Shown in pieces: positions 1 to 7,014 of a DNA stretch of 64,000 nt; position 1 is the first letter of the stretch, and each line of letters starts with the position of its first letter. The DNA is from Bradyrhizobium genosp. L. GTDB taxonomy: Bacteria > Pseudomonadota > Alphaproteobacteria > Rhizobiales > Xanthobacteraceae. A program made the position numbers and the translations under genes. The stretch is from positions 6,721,501-6,785,500 of the forward strand of contig NZ_CP061378.1 in NCBI RefSeq assembly GCF_015624485.1. The letters run 5' to 3'. Under the pieces are notes generated by a model. That model saw only the letters and a list, made by a program, of their open reading frames with translations. It searched no databases and had not been told where the DNA came from.

Positions 1-210
1 CTCGGTCTCGGCATATTCGCCGGCCCAACCGCCGGTGTCGACATTGCCTCTGATCGCGGTGACCGGTGCGATCCGGCGCAGCGGGGGGATGATGTCGGGG
101 CCACCGATATCGCCGCCATGGACGATGTGATCGACGCCGGCGAGAGCGCGCGTCGCTTCCGGCCTCAGCAAGCCGTGCGTATCCGAGATGATGCCGATCC
201 TGAACACCAT
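1..210 (-). CDS. Metallophosphoesterase family protein (C-terminus beyond window)
   Basis: Translating the minus strand from the ATG ending at 210 gives 70 residues that stay open to the window edge. The first residues carry the calcineurin-like phosphoesterase metal motifs in order: D-x-H in ISDTHG (about residues 8-13), then GGD in VHGGDI, then GNVD. This pattern fits the small YfcE/MJ0936-type phosphodiesterases, which bind two metals and cleave phosphodiesters; the substrate cannot be told. The gene lies 10 bases upstream of the RNase Z-like gene's stop, and both read leftward. Family is well supported; substrate is unknown. Confidence 0.82.
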   Translation of the reverse strand, partial: MVFRIGIISDTHGLLRPEATRALAGVDHIVHGGDIGGPDIIPPLRRIAPVTAIRGNVDTGGWAGEYAETE

Positions 211-220
211 TGCCGCTGCC

Positions 221-1126
221 TCAGATCGCGATGCGGTCCAAATCCACCGCGATCCGGCTGTTTAAGAATGTCGTCGTTGCCTCCGCCAGGATCTCCTCGT
301 CCGGATAGCGGCCGGAGATGTGGGTCAGCATCAGCTGCCTGACGCCGTTCGCAGCCGCCAGCGATGCCGCTTCCGCCGCCGTGAGGTGCCCGTAGTCGCG
401 CGCCGTCGTCGCATCGCGTTGCAGGAACGTGGCTTCGATCACCAGCAGATCGGCGTCGCGCACATGATCCGCCAGCCGGTCGGTGGTTTCGGTGTCGCCG
501 ACGACGACCAGCTTCCGGCCTGCCTCAGGCGGTCCGAGAACGTCTTCGGAAGCGATGGTCCTGCCGTCCGCGAGCGTGATCTTACGTCCTTCGGCCAGCT
601 CCCGGCGCATCGGACCGTCGGGCACGCCAAGCGCGGCCAGGCGGTCCGGCCGCAGATGTCGCCGCGCCAAGGTCTGGAAGATGAAGGCATAGCTGTCGCT
701 GTCGCGGTGGCGGATCGGAAAGCAGTCGATCGTGAATTCGCCGGCATCGAGCACCCGGCCCGGCTGCAGCGGCCGCAATTGCAGCGCGACCGGCGCCCTG
801 CCCTCGCCCCAGAACCCGGCGAGCATCCGGGCGACGACCTCGAGCGTCTCCTGCCCGCCATGGATCGTGACGACCTCCTCGCTGCTGCGCAGCCGCAGCG
901 TCGAGAACAGGCCGGGAATCCCGAGCACGTGGTCGAAATGCGCATGCGTCAGCAGCAGCCGGTCGAGCCGCCTGAAGCCGGCGCCGCTGCGCAGCAGCTG
1001 GCGCTGCGTCCCCTCGCCGCAATCGACGAGGATCCGGTGGCTGCCCGCCTCGACCAGAAGTCCCGGATGGTTGCGCTCGGCCGAGGGCACGCTGGCCGAT
1101 GTTCCCAAGAATGTCAGATTGAACAT
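221..1126 (-). CDS. rnz: Ribonuclease Z-like MBL-fold hydrolase
   Basis: The 301-aa protein is the usual size of RNase Z, which trims the 3' trailer of tRNA precursors. It opens with a FLGTSASVPS segment, then DCGEGTQRQLL (35-45), typical of RNase Z, and the zinc motif HAHFDH at 61-66. Further along are a GDTETTD segment and the C-terminal LVIEATF...GHLT...LTHISGRY pattern seen in RNase Z. The spacing of these motifs supports an RNase Z-type enzyme rather than a beta-lactamase or glyoxalase II. Whether it processes tRNA or acts as a general phosphodiesterase is inferred from family only. Confidence 0.82.
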   Translation of the reverse strand: MFNLTFLGTSASVPSAERNHPGLLVEAGSHRILVDCGEGTQRQLLRSGAGFRRLDRLLLTHAHFDHVLGIPGLFSTLRLRSSEEVVTIHGGQETLEVVARMLAGFWGEGRAPVALQLRPLQPGRVLDAGEFTIDCFPIRHRDSDSYAFIFQTLARRHLRPDRLAALGVPDGPMRRELAEGRKITLADGRTIASEDVLGPPEAGRKLVVVGDTETTDRLADHVRDADLLVIEATFLQRDATTARDYGHLTAAEAASLAAANGVRQLMLTHISGRYPDEEILAEATTTFLNSRIAVDLDRIAI

Positions 1127-1197
1127 GATGGGTCAGCCTAGCGCGCGACAAGCAACGCCTCAAATCCGACCTTCATCCGGGTCACAAGGGTGAAGAT

Positions 1198-2127
1198 TTA
1201 CTTTCGCAAACTCGCCCAGACCCCGCCGAGGATCAGCACGCCACCGACGAGGTGGATCAGTTTCGGCGGCTCGCCGAGGATCAGCCAGGACAATAGCGCG
1301 CTCGCGACCGGGGCGACATAGAGCACGAGCGAAGTCCGCACCGAGCCGAACTTGCCGCCGAGCCAGGCAAAACCGGCGTAAGCGATCAGACCGGGCACGA
1401 GGCCGGCGAAGACATAGGCTTCGACCGCCCTGGTGTTGAAGACGTCGGCCGGCTGGCTTGCCATCTCCCAGAGCGCCGGCGGCAGCGAACACAGTGCCCC
1501 GGCGGCCGAGAACAGGCTGACGCGCGCGAGCAACGAGGCGCCCGGCGCGACGCGGGATTGCATCAGCGTGTAGCCGGACCAGCCGAGCATCGCCAGCACC
1601 ACCAGGAGATCGCCCCACGCCGCGCCCGACTGGGTGAAGGTTTCCAGATGGCCGCCCGAGACGATCAGCAGCGCGCCCGACAGCGCGAGGCCGGTACCGA
1701 GCCATTGCAGCGGACCGATATGCTCGATGCCGAGCGCCGCCGAGATCAACAGCACCATGATCGGCGACAGCGCGAAAATCAGCGCGATGTGGATCGCGGT
1801 GGTCGTGATCCCCGCGACATAGACCGGGCCGCCGCACAGGAACATGCCGAGGAAGCCGGCGGCGAGGATCGGCCAGGCGTTTTGCGCCAGCGGGATCTTG
1901 CCCTCACGGATGGCGGCGATCGCGAACGGCGCGAGCCCGATCGCGATGATGCTCCAGCGGAAGAACGCCAGCGAGAACGGCGGCACCGAGCCGGCGAGGC
2001 CGCGCGCGAGCACCTGGTTGGAGGCCTGCCCGGTCGCGACGAGGACGAAGCCGATCAGCGCTATGGCGTCCTGCCAACCCGCGGCGGACGGTTTTGCGCT
2101 GGAGGTCTCCGAGGGCTTTGCGTCCAT
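1198..2127 (-). CDS. EamA-family (DMT) transporter
   Basis: This 309-aa protein has about ten hydrophobic segments arranged as two EamA repeats of five. The first begins around residue 20 (IALIGFVLVATGQASNQVL) and the second around residue 165. The short cytoplasmic N-terminus and a basic C-terminus (WASLRK) are typical of drug/metabolite exporters of the inner membrane. The substrate cannot be inferred. It starts 15 bases downstream of the transglutaminase-like gene's stop and may be co-transcribed with it. A second EamA protein lies at 4675-5607. Confidence 0.85.
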   Translation of the reverse strand: MDAKPSETSSAKPSAAGWQDAIALIGFVLVATGQASNQVLARGLAGSVPPFSLAFFRWSIIAIGLAPFAIAAIREGKIPLAQNAWPILAAGFLGMFLCGGPVYVAGITTTAIHIALIFALSPIMVLLISAALGIEHIGPLQWLGTGLALSGALLIVSGGHLETFTQSGAAWGDLLVVLAMLGWSGYTLMQSRVAPGASLLARVSLFSAAGALCSLPPALWEMASQPADVFNTRAVEAYVFAGLVPGLIAYAGFAWLGGKFGSVRTSLVLYVAPVASALLSWLILGEPPKLIHLVGGVLILGGVWASLRK

Positions 2128-2142
2128 GACACCGACCGAGCC

Positions 2143-2823
2143 TTACTGCTCCGCCGCCTCCCGCTCCATGTCGCGGCCGGCGAGATCCTCGCCATGCATG
2201 TTGGCATATTCGCGCGCCATCTCGCGCATCAGGAATTTGGCCGGCACGTCATGATAGCTGCCGTGCTCGGCGACGTATTGCATGTAGGCGCGGCCGGCGC
2301 CGTCGAACGGATGCAGCAGCGCGTCGCTGTGGCCGTCGAAATCGAGCGGCGCGACGCCGAGCTTGGCGCACAGCGTGGCGTTGAAGGTCGGCGTCGCCTT
2401 GCGCCAGGCGCCGTCGATGAAAACGTCGGCGAAGCCGTGCCAGGTGAAGAGGTCGGTGCCCATGCTGGCGCGCAGCTTCTCGGTGGTCAGGTGGTTGCGC
2501 ACATCGGCGAAGCCGACCCGGGCCGGGATGCCATGGACACGGCAGGCCGCGGCATAGAGCGCGGCCTTGCCGACGCAGTAGCCATTGCCGGCGGCGAGCA
2601 CGCTGGAGGCGCGGAAGCTCTCCGGCGACTGCATGTTGACATAGGGGTTGTAGCGGATGCCGTCACGCACCGCGGTGTAGAGCCGGCTCGCAATGTCCCG
2701 CGCGCCGGCGTCGGCGGGCACGGCGGCGTGGGCGAATGAAGCGACGGCGGGATGGTCGCTGTCGATATAGTCGGCCGGCTCGGTATAGAGGCGGCGGATC
2801 GTCTCAGTGAGTTGCTCGGTCAT
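2143..2823 (-). CDS. Transglutaminase-like domain protein
   Basis: The 226-aa protein has a transglutaminase/protease-like core. The nucleophile is seen in GNGYCVGKA (Cys83) and the His in FTWHGFADVFI (His129). The place where families usually have Asp reads WRKATPTFN, so the third catalytic residue may be replaced by Thr, a possible divergence from the canonical triad. No signal peptide or membrane segment is evident, so it is probably cytoplasmic. Such stand-alone domains are usually hydrolases or peptidases of unknown substrate. It begins just upstream of the EamA gene on the same strand. Confidence 0.8.
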   Translation of the reverse strand: MTEQLTETIRRLYTEPADYIDSDHPAVASFAHAAVPADAGARDIASRLYTAVRDGIRYNPYVNMQSPESFRASSVLAAGNGYCVGKAALYAAACRVHGIPARVGFADVRNHLTTEKLRASMGTDLFTWHGFADVFIDGAWRKATPTFNATLCAKLGVAPLDFDGHSDALLHPFDGAGRAYMQYVAEHGSYHDVPAKFLMREMAREYANMHGEDLAGRDMEREAAEQ

Positions 2824-2868
2824 GCCGCAAGCTTAACAAGCCGCAGGCTTAGTTCAATGCGTGCCGGC

Positions 2869-3090
2869 TCAGTTCCTGAAGCGTTCGTCCCACTGCGGCG
2901 GCCGGTAGCTGCGTCGTTTCGCCTTGAAATATTCGCGCGCGAAATGAATGCCGACCCCGATCAGGACCGGCGGGGCCAGGGCAGCGGCGATCATCAGCGC
3001 GGTGATGGATTTCGGCGTCAGGATGTCCAGCACCATCGACGCCAGCAGCCACAGCGTGGCAGCAATCACCGCGACGTCGACGTGCTTCAT
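2869..3090 (-). CDS. Small membrane protein, function unknown
   Basis: I place the start at the ATG ending at 3090 because a GGGAG ribosome-binding sequence lies just upstream. The result is 73 residues with two hydrophobic segments (about 5-22 and 28-48) and a basic, aromatic C-terminal tail (FAREYFKAKRRSYRPPQWDERF). The layout suggests a small two-span inner-membrane protein with a cytoplasmic tail. I do not recognise the family. It ends 45 bases before the transglutaminase-like gene begins, in the same direction. Confidence 0.65.
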   Translation of the reverse strand: MKHVDVAVIAATLWLLASMVLDILTPKSITALMIAAALAPPVLIGVGIHFAREYFKAKRRSYRPPQWDERFRN

Positions 3091-3195
3091 TCTCCCGAGA
3101 TCCCTTTGCCGTGTGTCGGGTTCCATACTACCGGCTGGCCCCGAGCCCGCCAAGGATTCCAGAGCGCAAAGCGGACCTCCGGCCCTTCACTTTTT

Positions 3196-3221
3196 GGAAC
3201 GGCGCTCGCGCCGATGACGTT
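3196..3221 (+). promoter_or_regulatory. EcfG (general stress) promoter, perfect match
   Basis: GGAAC at 3196-3200 and CGTT at 3218-3221 are separated by 17 bases. This matches the GGAAC-N16/17-CGTT consensus of alphaproteobacterial EcfG promoters. It lies about 30 bases before the small gene starting at 3252, and ecfG itself is in this window. Confidence 0.72.
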
Positions 3222-3251
3222 GACCGGGTGAAAGCGCAAACGGAGCATGCG

Positions 3252-3506
3252 ATGGGCAAGCCCAGCGATATCCATGACGGCACCGAGCCGCCTGCCAGCC
3301 GGAACGGCGTCAATGATCCCGTCGACGGGGTCGACGTGAAGCGGACCTTCAACGACAACCGGACCCCGCACGAACGCGCGCAATGGGCTGCCGACGTGCG
3401 CGCCGCGCCCTCGCCCAAACGCGGCGAGCCGTTCCTGCCCGAGGCGCTGCGGCGGCGTCCAACCGAGCCACTGAACCCGCGCACGGGGCGGCATCGGAGC
3501 GACTAA
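3252..3506 (+). CDS. Small hydrophilic protein of unknown function, likely stress-induced
   Basis: The gene encodes 84 residues starting at an ATG preceded by GGAG. The product is strongly hydrophilic, rich in Pro, Arg and Asp, and has no hydrophobic core or Cys; it may be largely disordered (NGVNDPVDGVDVKRTFNDN...). I know no domain in it. Its regulation is the informative part: a perfect EcfG-type promoter ends 30 bases upstream, so it is probably a member of the general stress regulon. A stem-loop terminator follows at 3581-3610. A longer reading from 3111 is possible but would start upstream of that promoter. Confidence 0.65.
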   Translation: MGKPSDIHDGTEPPASRNGVNDPVDGVDVKRTFNDNRTPHERAQWAADVRAAPSPKRGEPFLPEALRRRPTEPLNPRTGRHRSD

Positions 3507-3580
3507 GCGGCGCGCCAGCCTCTCCAGCTACGCCGCGAACGCGCGCACCCGCATGAGCCCGCTGAACAGCCCAAGGATCG

Positions 3581-3610
3581 AGAGCCGGCGATGGTTTCAT
3601 CGCCGGCTCT
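3581..3610 (+). terminator. Stem-loop terminator after the 3252 gene
   Basis: A perfect 13-bp inverted repeat (3581-3593 with 3598-3610) surrounds a GTTT loop and is followed by a weakly T-rich stretch. It lies 75 bases past the stop of the small plus-strand gene. Confidence 0.6.
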
Positions 3611-3676
3611 TCTCGCTGTTGAGCGCAAGGTGATTTCTATCTGCCGCGGCTATTGATCTCGCCCAAGGAAGTGACC

Positions 3677-3859
3677 CTAGGCCTCTCGCGACAGCATCGC
3701 GTTCAGCTCGGCTGCGGTGCGCAATTGCTCGATTCGTGCGGCGATCGAATCGCGTTGCGTTCCGGACGGCAGCCGCGCGAGCTGGATCTCGAGCTTCAAT
3801 TTGTGCTCTTCGAGGCGCTGCTCGAAAGTATGGGGCTCAGATCGTTTGCGCTTCTGCAT
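3677..3859 (-). CDS. Small charged helical protein, unknown function
   Basis: Sixty residues, starting MQKRKRSEPH, nearly all predicted helical, with alternating charged and Leu/Ile positions (FEQRLEEHKLKLEIQLARL ... RIEQLRTAAELNAML). This suggests a coiled-coil or helical hairpin that could bind a partner. No known domain is recognised. Its start lies inside the end of the upstream gene (3837-4001), a 23-base overlap, so the two are very probably translated as a pair. An AAGGTGGA ribosome-binding sequence precedes the ATG. Confidence 0.6.
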   Translation of the reverse strand: MQKRKRSEPHTFEQRLEEHKLKLEIQLARLPSGTQRDSIAARIEQLRTAAELNAMLSREA

Positions 3860-4001
3860 CGTCCACCTTTGGCGGTTGCAGACCGGGACTGTTGGCCCAG
3901 CGGTCCAGTTGTTCGATTACCTGCGCGTGGCTCGGCCGTCGCGGCTTCGGCGCGGCAGGTTCCTCGGATAATTTGCGGGGCAGCTTGACCTGATCAGTCA
4001 T
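3837..4001 (-). CDS. 54-aa protein of unknown function
   Basis: Reading the minus strand from the ATG ending at 4001 gives a 54-aa protein (MTDQVKLPRKLSEEP...), with a basic, Pro-rich first half and an amphipathic segment HAQVIEQLDRWANSPGL. A GGGAGA ribosome-binding sequence lies six bases upstream of the ATG. The stop lies inside the next gene, so the pair appears translationally coupled. No family is recognised. It reads away from the stress-promoted gene at 4181 across an AT-rich spacer. Confidence 0.6.
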   Translation of the reverse strand: MTDQVKLPRKLSEEPAAPKPRRPSHAQVIEQLDRWANSPGLQPPKVDDAEAQTI

Positions 4002-4116
4002 GGCGTCTCCCTTCGGAATAGAAAGACGCTGGCCGTCGAATCGTTCCCCGTACCTATACTAAATTATTGATTTCATTACACAATTCTACTCATTTGGGGT
4101 TTTTTGCAGAGCTTAT

Positions 4117-4141
4117 GGAACCCAATGAAAGTTGGCTCGTT
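4117..4141 (+). promoter_or_regulatory. EcfG (general stress) promoter, perfect match
   Basis: GGAAC at 4117-4121 and CGTT at 4138-4141 are 16 bases apart, a perfect EcfG-type promoter. The ATG of the ribbon-helix-helix gene lies 39 bases downstream. The surrounding 4020-4175 stretch is much richer in A and T than the rest of the region. Confidence 0.75.
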
Positions 4142-4180
4142 TAGCAAACTACTCAAACAACTCATTCTGGGTGATTGGAG

Positions 4181-4417
4181 ATGAATGAGATTCGCGCCGA
4201 GCGGCTTCAAGTCATGCTATCTCCTGAGGAATTGGCGGCGGTCGACGACTTCCGGTTCAAGCACCGGATGCCGACCCGTGCCGCCGCGGTCCGCGAGCTG
4301 CTGAAGCTCGGCCTCGCCGGCGCCGGGATCGACGCACGGGCGGGTGTGAAATCCAGCGATTTTGGGGTGTTCAATCGAGGCCCGGATGGGCACACGCAGA
4401 CCGACGAGCCCTCCTGA
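4181..4417 (+). CDS. Ribbon-helix-helix (CopG-like) protein
   Basis: The 78-aa product begins with a segment (RAERLQVMLSPEELAAVDDFRFKHRMPTR then AAAVRELLKLGL) that fits a ribbon-helix-helix DNA-binding fold: a beta strand, helix A, a turn with PTR, and helix B ending in LLKLGL. The last 25 residues are polar and probably disordered. I chose the ATG at 4181; a TTG two codons earlier is also in frame. Small RHH proteins are often transcription regulators or antitoxins, but no toxin gene is adjacent. The perfect EcfG promoter just upstream suggests stress-dependent expression. Confidence 0.75.
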   Translation: MNEIRAERLQVMLSPEELAAVDDFRFKHRMPTRAAAVRELLKLGLAGAGIDARAGVKSSDFGVFNRGPDGHTQTDEPS

Positions 4418-4468
4418 CGCGCCCAAGCGGGGCCGACAAGGAGACTGACGGCGCGGCCGCGCGGCGGT

Positions 4469-4609
4469 TCACGCCGCAGCGAAGAGATCCACGATTCCCT
4501 TCAGGACGCAGACCACCAGCGCCGACGAGAACATCGCCGTGCCGAGATCGGCGAGATAGAGCAACTGCGCCCTCTGCTCCGCATCGAGCGCTGCGATCGC
4601 CTTGCGCAT
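4469..4609 (-). CDS. 46-aa single-span membrane protein, likely stress-induced
   Basis: Starting at the ATG ending at 4609, with GGAG upstream, this gives 46 residues: a short amphipathic N-terminus (MRKAIAALDAEQRAQLLYL) and one hydrophobic segment (LGTAMFSSALVVCVLKGIVDLFAAA). It resembles small single-pass inner-membrane proteins; no family is recognised. A perfect EcfG-type promoter on the same strand ends 27 bases before the ATG, which makes this tiny gene much more credible than its length alone would. Confidence 0.6.
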   Translation of the reverse strand: MRKAIAALDAEQRAQLLYLADLGTAMFSSALVVCVLKGIVDLFAAA

Positions 4610-4635
4610 GGCCGGACTCCATTTTCCGTCGGATG

Positions 4636-4660
4636 AACGCCGGCGGAGAGCGTCCGTTCC
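4636..4660 (-). promoter_or_regulatory. EcfG (general stress) promoter, minus strand
   Basis: On the minus strand GGAAC (4660-4656) is followed after 16 bases by CGTT (4639-4636). This is a perfect match to the EcfG consensus and lies 27 bases before the ATG of the 46-aa membrane protein gene. Confidence 0.72.
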
Positions 4661-4674
4661 TGCGCGTGGCCGCA

Positions 4675-5607
4675 TCACGCGCGCTGCAGCGCGAGCGTGA
4701 CGCCGCCGAGCGTCAGCACCATGGCGCCGATCTCGCGCAGACCGAGCGGCTCGCCGAGGATGATCGCGGCCGACACCACGCCGATCACAGGCACCAGCAG
4801 CATGCCGGTCGAGGCCGACGTCGGCGGCAGGCGGCGCAGCGTCTCGAACCAGGTGAGATAGCAGATGCCCATCGGCATCAGCGTCATGTAGGCGAAGCAG
4901 CCGACGCCGAGCGGCGTGATCGCCGCATAGTCCGGCTGCTCGAAGGCGATGCCGAGTACGAGCATCACGAGGCAGCCGATGCCGACCTGCCAGGCCACCA
5001 CGGCGAGCGGCGGCATCGGCAGCGGCTTGCGGTTCAGGACATTGCCGAGCGCGAACAGGACGGCGCAGGCGAGCGCCAGCGCAATGCCGGTGAGCTTGCC
5101 GGTGCTGAAGGCGAAGCCGCCGCCACCGAGCAAGAGCGCGACGCCGGCGACGCCGAGCACGAGCGCGGCAAGGTCGCGCAAGGTCGGGCGGACGTGCAGC
5201 ACCGGCCAGGCGAACAGCATCGCCCAGATCGGCATCGTATAGGCCAACAGCGCGCCCTCGCCGACGGTGACGAATTTCATCGCGATGGTGCCAAAGCCCA
5301 TCCAGGCGAAGACATTGGTGAAGGAGGCGAACAACAGCCGCGGGATCGCCTCGCGCGGCACGGCGAGCGACTGCCGGCGGGCCAGCGCCAGCGCAGCCAG
5401 GATCAGCGCCGCGCAGCTGCCGGCCAGCCCGCGTGCGAACAGCGGCGGCCATTGCTGCAACAACAGCTTCATCAGCGGCCAGTTCAGCGCCCAGCCGAAC
5501 GCCGTCACCACCAGGCAGAGGAAGCCGATCGACCTGTCGCGCTGTGTCGAATCCATGGGCATGCGCATAGCAGGCGCATGCACCGGACTGTAGCGCGCGC
5601 GGCGCAT
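4675..5607 (-). CDS. EamA-family (DMT) transporter
   Basis: The 310-aa protein has ten hydrophobic segments in two EamA repeats (first from SIGFLCLVVTAFGWALNWP, second from about residue 175) and conserved small-residue patterns such as GEGALLAYTMPIWAML. It is an inner-membrane exporter of unknown substrate. The ATG ending at 5607 has AAGGAA seven bases upstream. Internal Met codons at residues 14, 16 and 18 are alternative starts closer to the first membrane span. It is unrelated in position to the first EamA gene, though of the same family. Confidence 0.85.
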   Translation of the reverse strand: MRRARYSPVHAPAMRMPMDSTQRDRSIGFLCLVVTAFGWALNWPLMKLLLQQWPPLFARGLAGSCAALILAALALARRQSLAVPREAIPRLLFASFTNVFAWMGFGTIAMKFVTVGEGALLAYTMPIWAMLFAWPVLHVRPTLRDLAALVLGVAGVALLLGGGGFAFSTGKLTGIALALACAVLFALGNVLNRKPLPMPPLAVVAWQVGIGCLVMLVLGIAFEQPDYAAITPLGVGCFAYMTLMPMGICYLTWFETLRRLPPTSASTGMLLVPVIGVVSAAIILGEPLGLREIGAMVLTLGGVTLALQRA

Positions 5608-5642
5608 GCCGACATTCCTTCGCCCGGATGAAGTGACGCGCA

Positions 5643-5673
5643 GAAAAAACCGGCGTACCTTGCGGTACGCCGG
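5643..5673 (-). terminator. Rho-independent terminator of phyR
   Basis: A perfect 10-bp stem (5650-5659 with 5664-5673, loop TTGC) is followed on the minus strand by six T residues. It lies 40 bases past the phyR stop. Confidence 0.85.
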
Positions 5674-5713
5674 CTGAGGTTCTGCCAGCCTAGACCAAAT
5701 TCCGGACCATGCT

Positions 5714-6526
5714 CTATGCCGACGCCGCGCGCGGCGCGTTGCGGTTGCGCGAGTTGCGCTGGAAGAACAGCGCCTGGCTCGCGACCGCCGACACCATCGC
5801 CGGCTGGAACGGCTTGGAGATCAGGAATGCCGGCTCCGGCCGCTCGCCGGTCAGGAAGCGTTCCGGATAGGCGGTGATGAACACCACCGGTACCTCGAAG
5901 GTGCGCAGCAGCTCGTTCACCGCATCGAGGCCCGACGAACCGTCGGCGAGCTGGATGTCGGCGAGGATCAGGCCGGGCTTCTTGTTCTTGGCGAGCGCCA
6001 CCGCATCGGAATGGGTGCGCGCGACGCCGATGACATTATGCCCGAGATTCTTCACCAGGCTCTCGAGGTCCATGGCGATGAAGGTCTCGTCCTCGATGAT
6101 CAGGACATCGGTGGCGATCTCGGCGGCCATCTCGCGGCCCGCGGTGTCGGTGAGTTTGCGGGTCTCGGCGATGTCGGTGTTGAGGATATAGGCCACCTCC
6201 TCCTCCGAGAAGCCCTCGAGCGAGAGCAGCAGGAAGGCCTGGCGGGCCAACGGCGTGATGTTGGAGAGCCGGCGTTCCGGCGGCAGCGACAGCGTCGCCA
6301 CGTCGGCATTGTCATTGTTCACCGCGACCGAATTCCAGATCTGGGTGAACAGCCGGAACAACCCGGCGCGCGGGCCGTGGGCCTGATCCAGCAGCGATCC
6401 ATCCTGCAGCAGGGCCTCGAGCATGGCCCCGACATAGGCGTCGCCCGACGCCTGGTTTCCGGTCAGCGCGCGGGCATAGCGGCGCAACAGCGGAAGATGT
6501 TCAGCAACGACCTGCGATCGGGACAT
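5714..6526 (-). CDS. phyR: PhyR, general stress response regulator / anti-anti-sigma factor
   Basis: 270 aa. Residues 1-130 form a sigma-factor-like domain (sigma2-like then sigma4-like, including TPLARQAFLLLSLEGFSEEEVAYIL). Residues 139-255 form a receiver domain with acidic pocket E145-D146-E147, phospho-acceptor Asp190 (LILADIQL), Thr218 and Lys238. In the known scheme, phosphorylated PhyR exposes its sigma-like domain and sequesters NepR, freeing EcfG. The start at 6526 has GGAG upstream; an upstream in-frame extension lacks support. It is divergent from nepR-ecfG, the standard arrangement, and a strong terminator follows. No dedicated PhyR kinase is adjacent. Confidence 0.96.
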   Translation of the reverse strand: MSRSQVVAEHLPLLRRYARALTGNQASGDAYVGAMLEALLQDGSLLDQAHGPRAGLFRLFTQIWNSVAVNNDNADVATLSLPPERRLSNITPLARQAFLLLSLEGFSEEEVAYILNTDIAETRKLTDTAGREMAAEIATDVLIIEDETFIAMDLESLVKNLGHNVIGVARTHSDAVALAKNKKPGLILADIQLADGSSGLDAVNELLRTFEVPVVFITAYPERFLTGERPEPAFLISKPFQPAMVSAVASQALFFQRNSRNRNAPRAASA

Positions 6527-6643
6527 TCCCACTCCATCCTGGTTCTTGAAGCCAATCGGCCTGAAACATGTTGTCCTGGGGCCGGCGAGTTCCAGCTGGT
6601 ATCTGGCTTCCTGAGGTAACCCCGGTTCCCCTGCATGCCCGAC

Positions 6644-6669
6644 TACGCGCGAACGCCCAAAAAGTTCCA
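6644..6669 (-). promoter_or_regulatory. Candidate EcfG promoter of phyR (one mismatch)
   Basis: On the minus strand GGAAC (6669-6665) is followed after 17 bases by CGTA (6647-6644), one base off CGTT. It would place the phyR transcript start about 110 bases before its ATG. Autoregulation of phyR by EcfG is usual in the family. Confidence 0.45.
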
Positions 6670-6690
6670 AGAAATAGTTCCAGCAATCCG

Positions 6691-6715
6691 GAACTTTCCG
6701 CGCAACTTTGCATTA
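6691..6715 (+). promoter_or_regulatory. Candidate EcfG promoter of nepR-ecfG (one mismatch)
   Basis: GGAAC at 6691-6695 and CATT at 6712-6715 are 16 bases apart; the -10 differs from CGTT by one base. It lies 50 bases before nepR and agrees with positive autoregulation of ecfG. Confidence 0.6.
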
Positions 6716-6765
6716 GCTCCTGACCGACGAGCGACGCGGCCAGCCTCTTTTTTCGAGGAAACGAC

Positions 6766-7014
6766 TTGAAAATCAGAGACTTAACCTCCCGGGGAAGCGT
6801 GGATCACATCATGAAGGAAGTAAAGAAGCAGGGCGGTCTCAACGCCGAGATTCAGTCCAGAATCGGCCACCAGCTTCGCGCCATGTACGATGACGTGGTG
6901 CGGCAGGGGGTGCCCGATCGCTTTGCGGAGTTGATCCGCAAACTCGACGGACCTGAGGCTGCCGCAGCTGCTGTCGCCGGGGGCGATACCGACAAGAACA
7001 ATGGAGGGGAGTAA
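6766..7014 (+). CDS. nepR: NepR, anti-sigma factor of EcfG
   Basis: This 82-aa protein has the NepR core GGLNAEIQSRIGHQLRAMYDDVVRQGVPDRFAELIRKLD, which forms the two helices that clamp either EcfG or the sigma-like domain of PhyR. The flanking N- and C-terminal residues are low-complexity, as in other NepR proteins. Its TAA stop overlaps the ecfG ATG by one base (TAATG), so the anti-sigma and sigma factors are translationally coupled. An EcfG-like promoter lies 50 bases upstream. Confidence 0.93.
   Translation: MKIRDLTSRGSVDHIMKEVKKQGGLNAEIQSRIGHQLRAMYDDVVRQGVPDRFAELIRKLDGPEAAAAAVAGGDTDKNNGGE

Noticed and set aside
4034..4060. GGAAC on the minus strand upstream of the 3837-4001 gene
   Set aside because: The CGTC that follows is at 14 bases and does not match the consensus spacing or sequence well enough.
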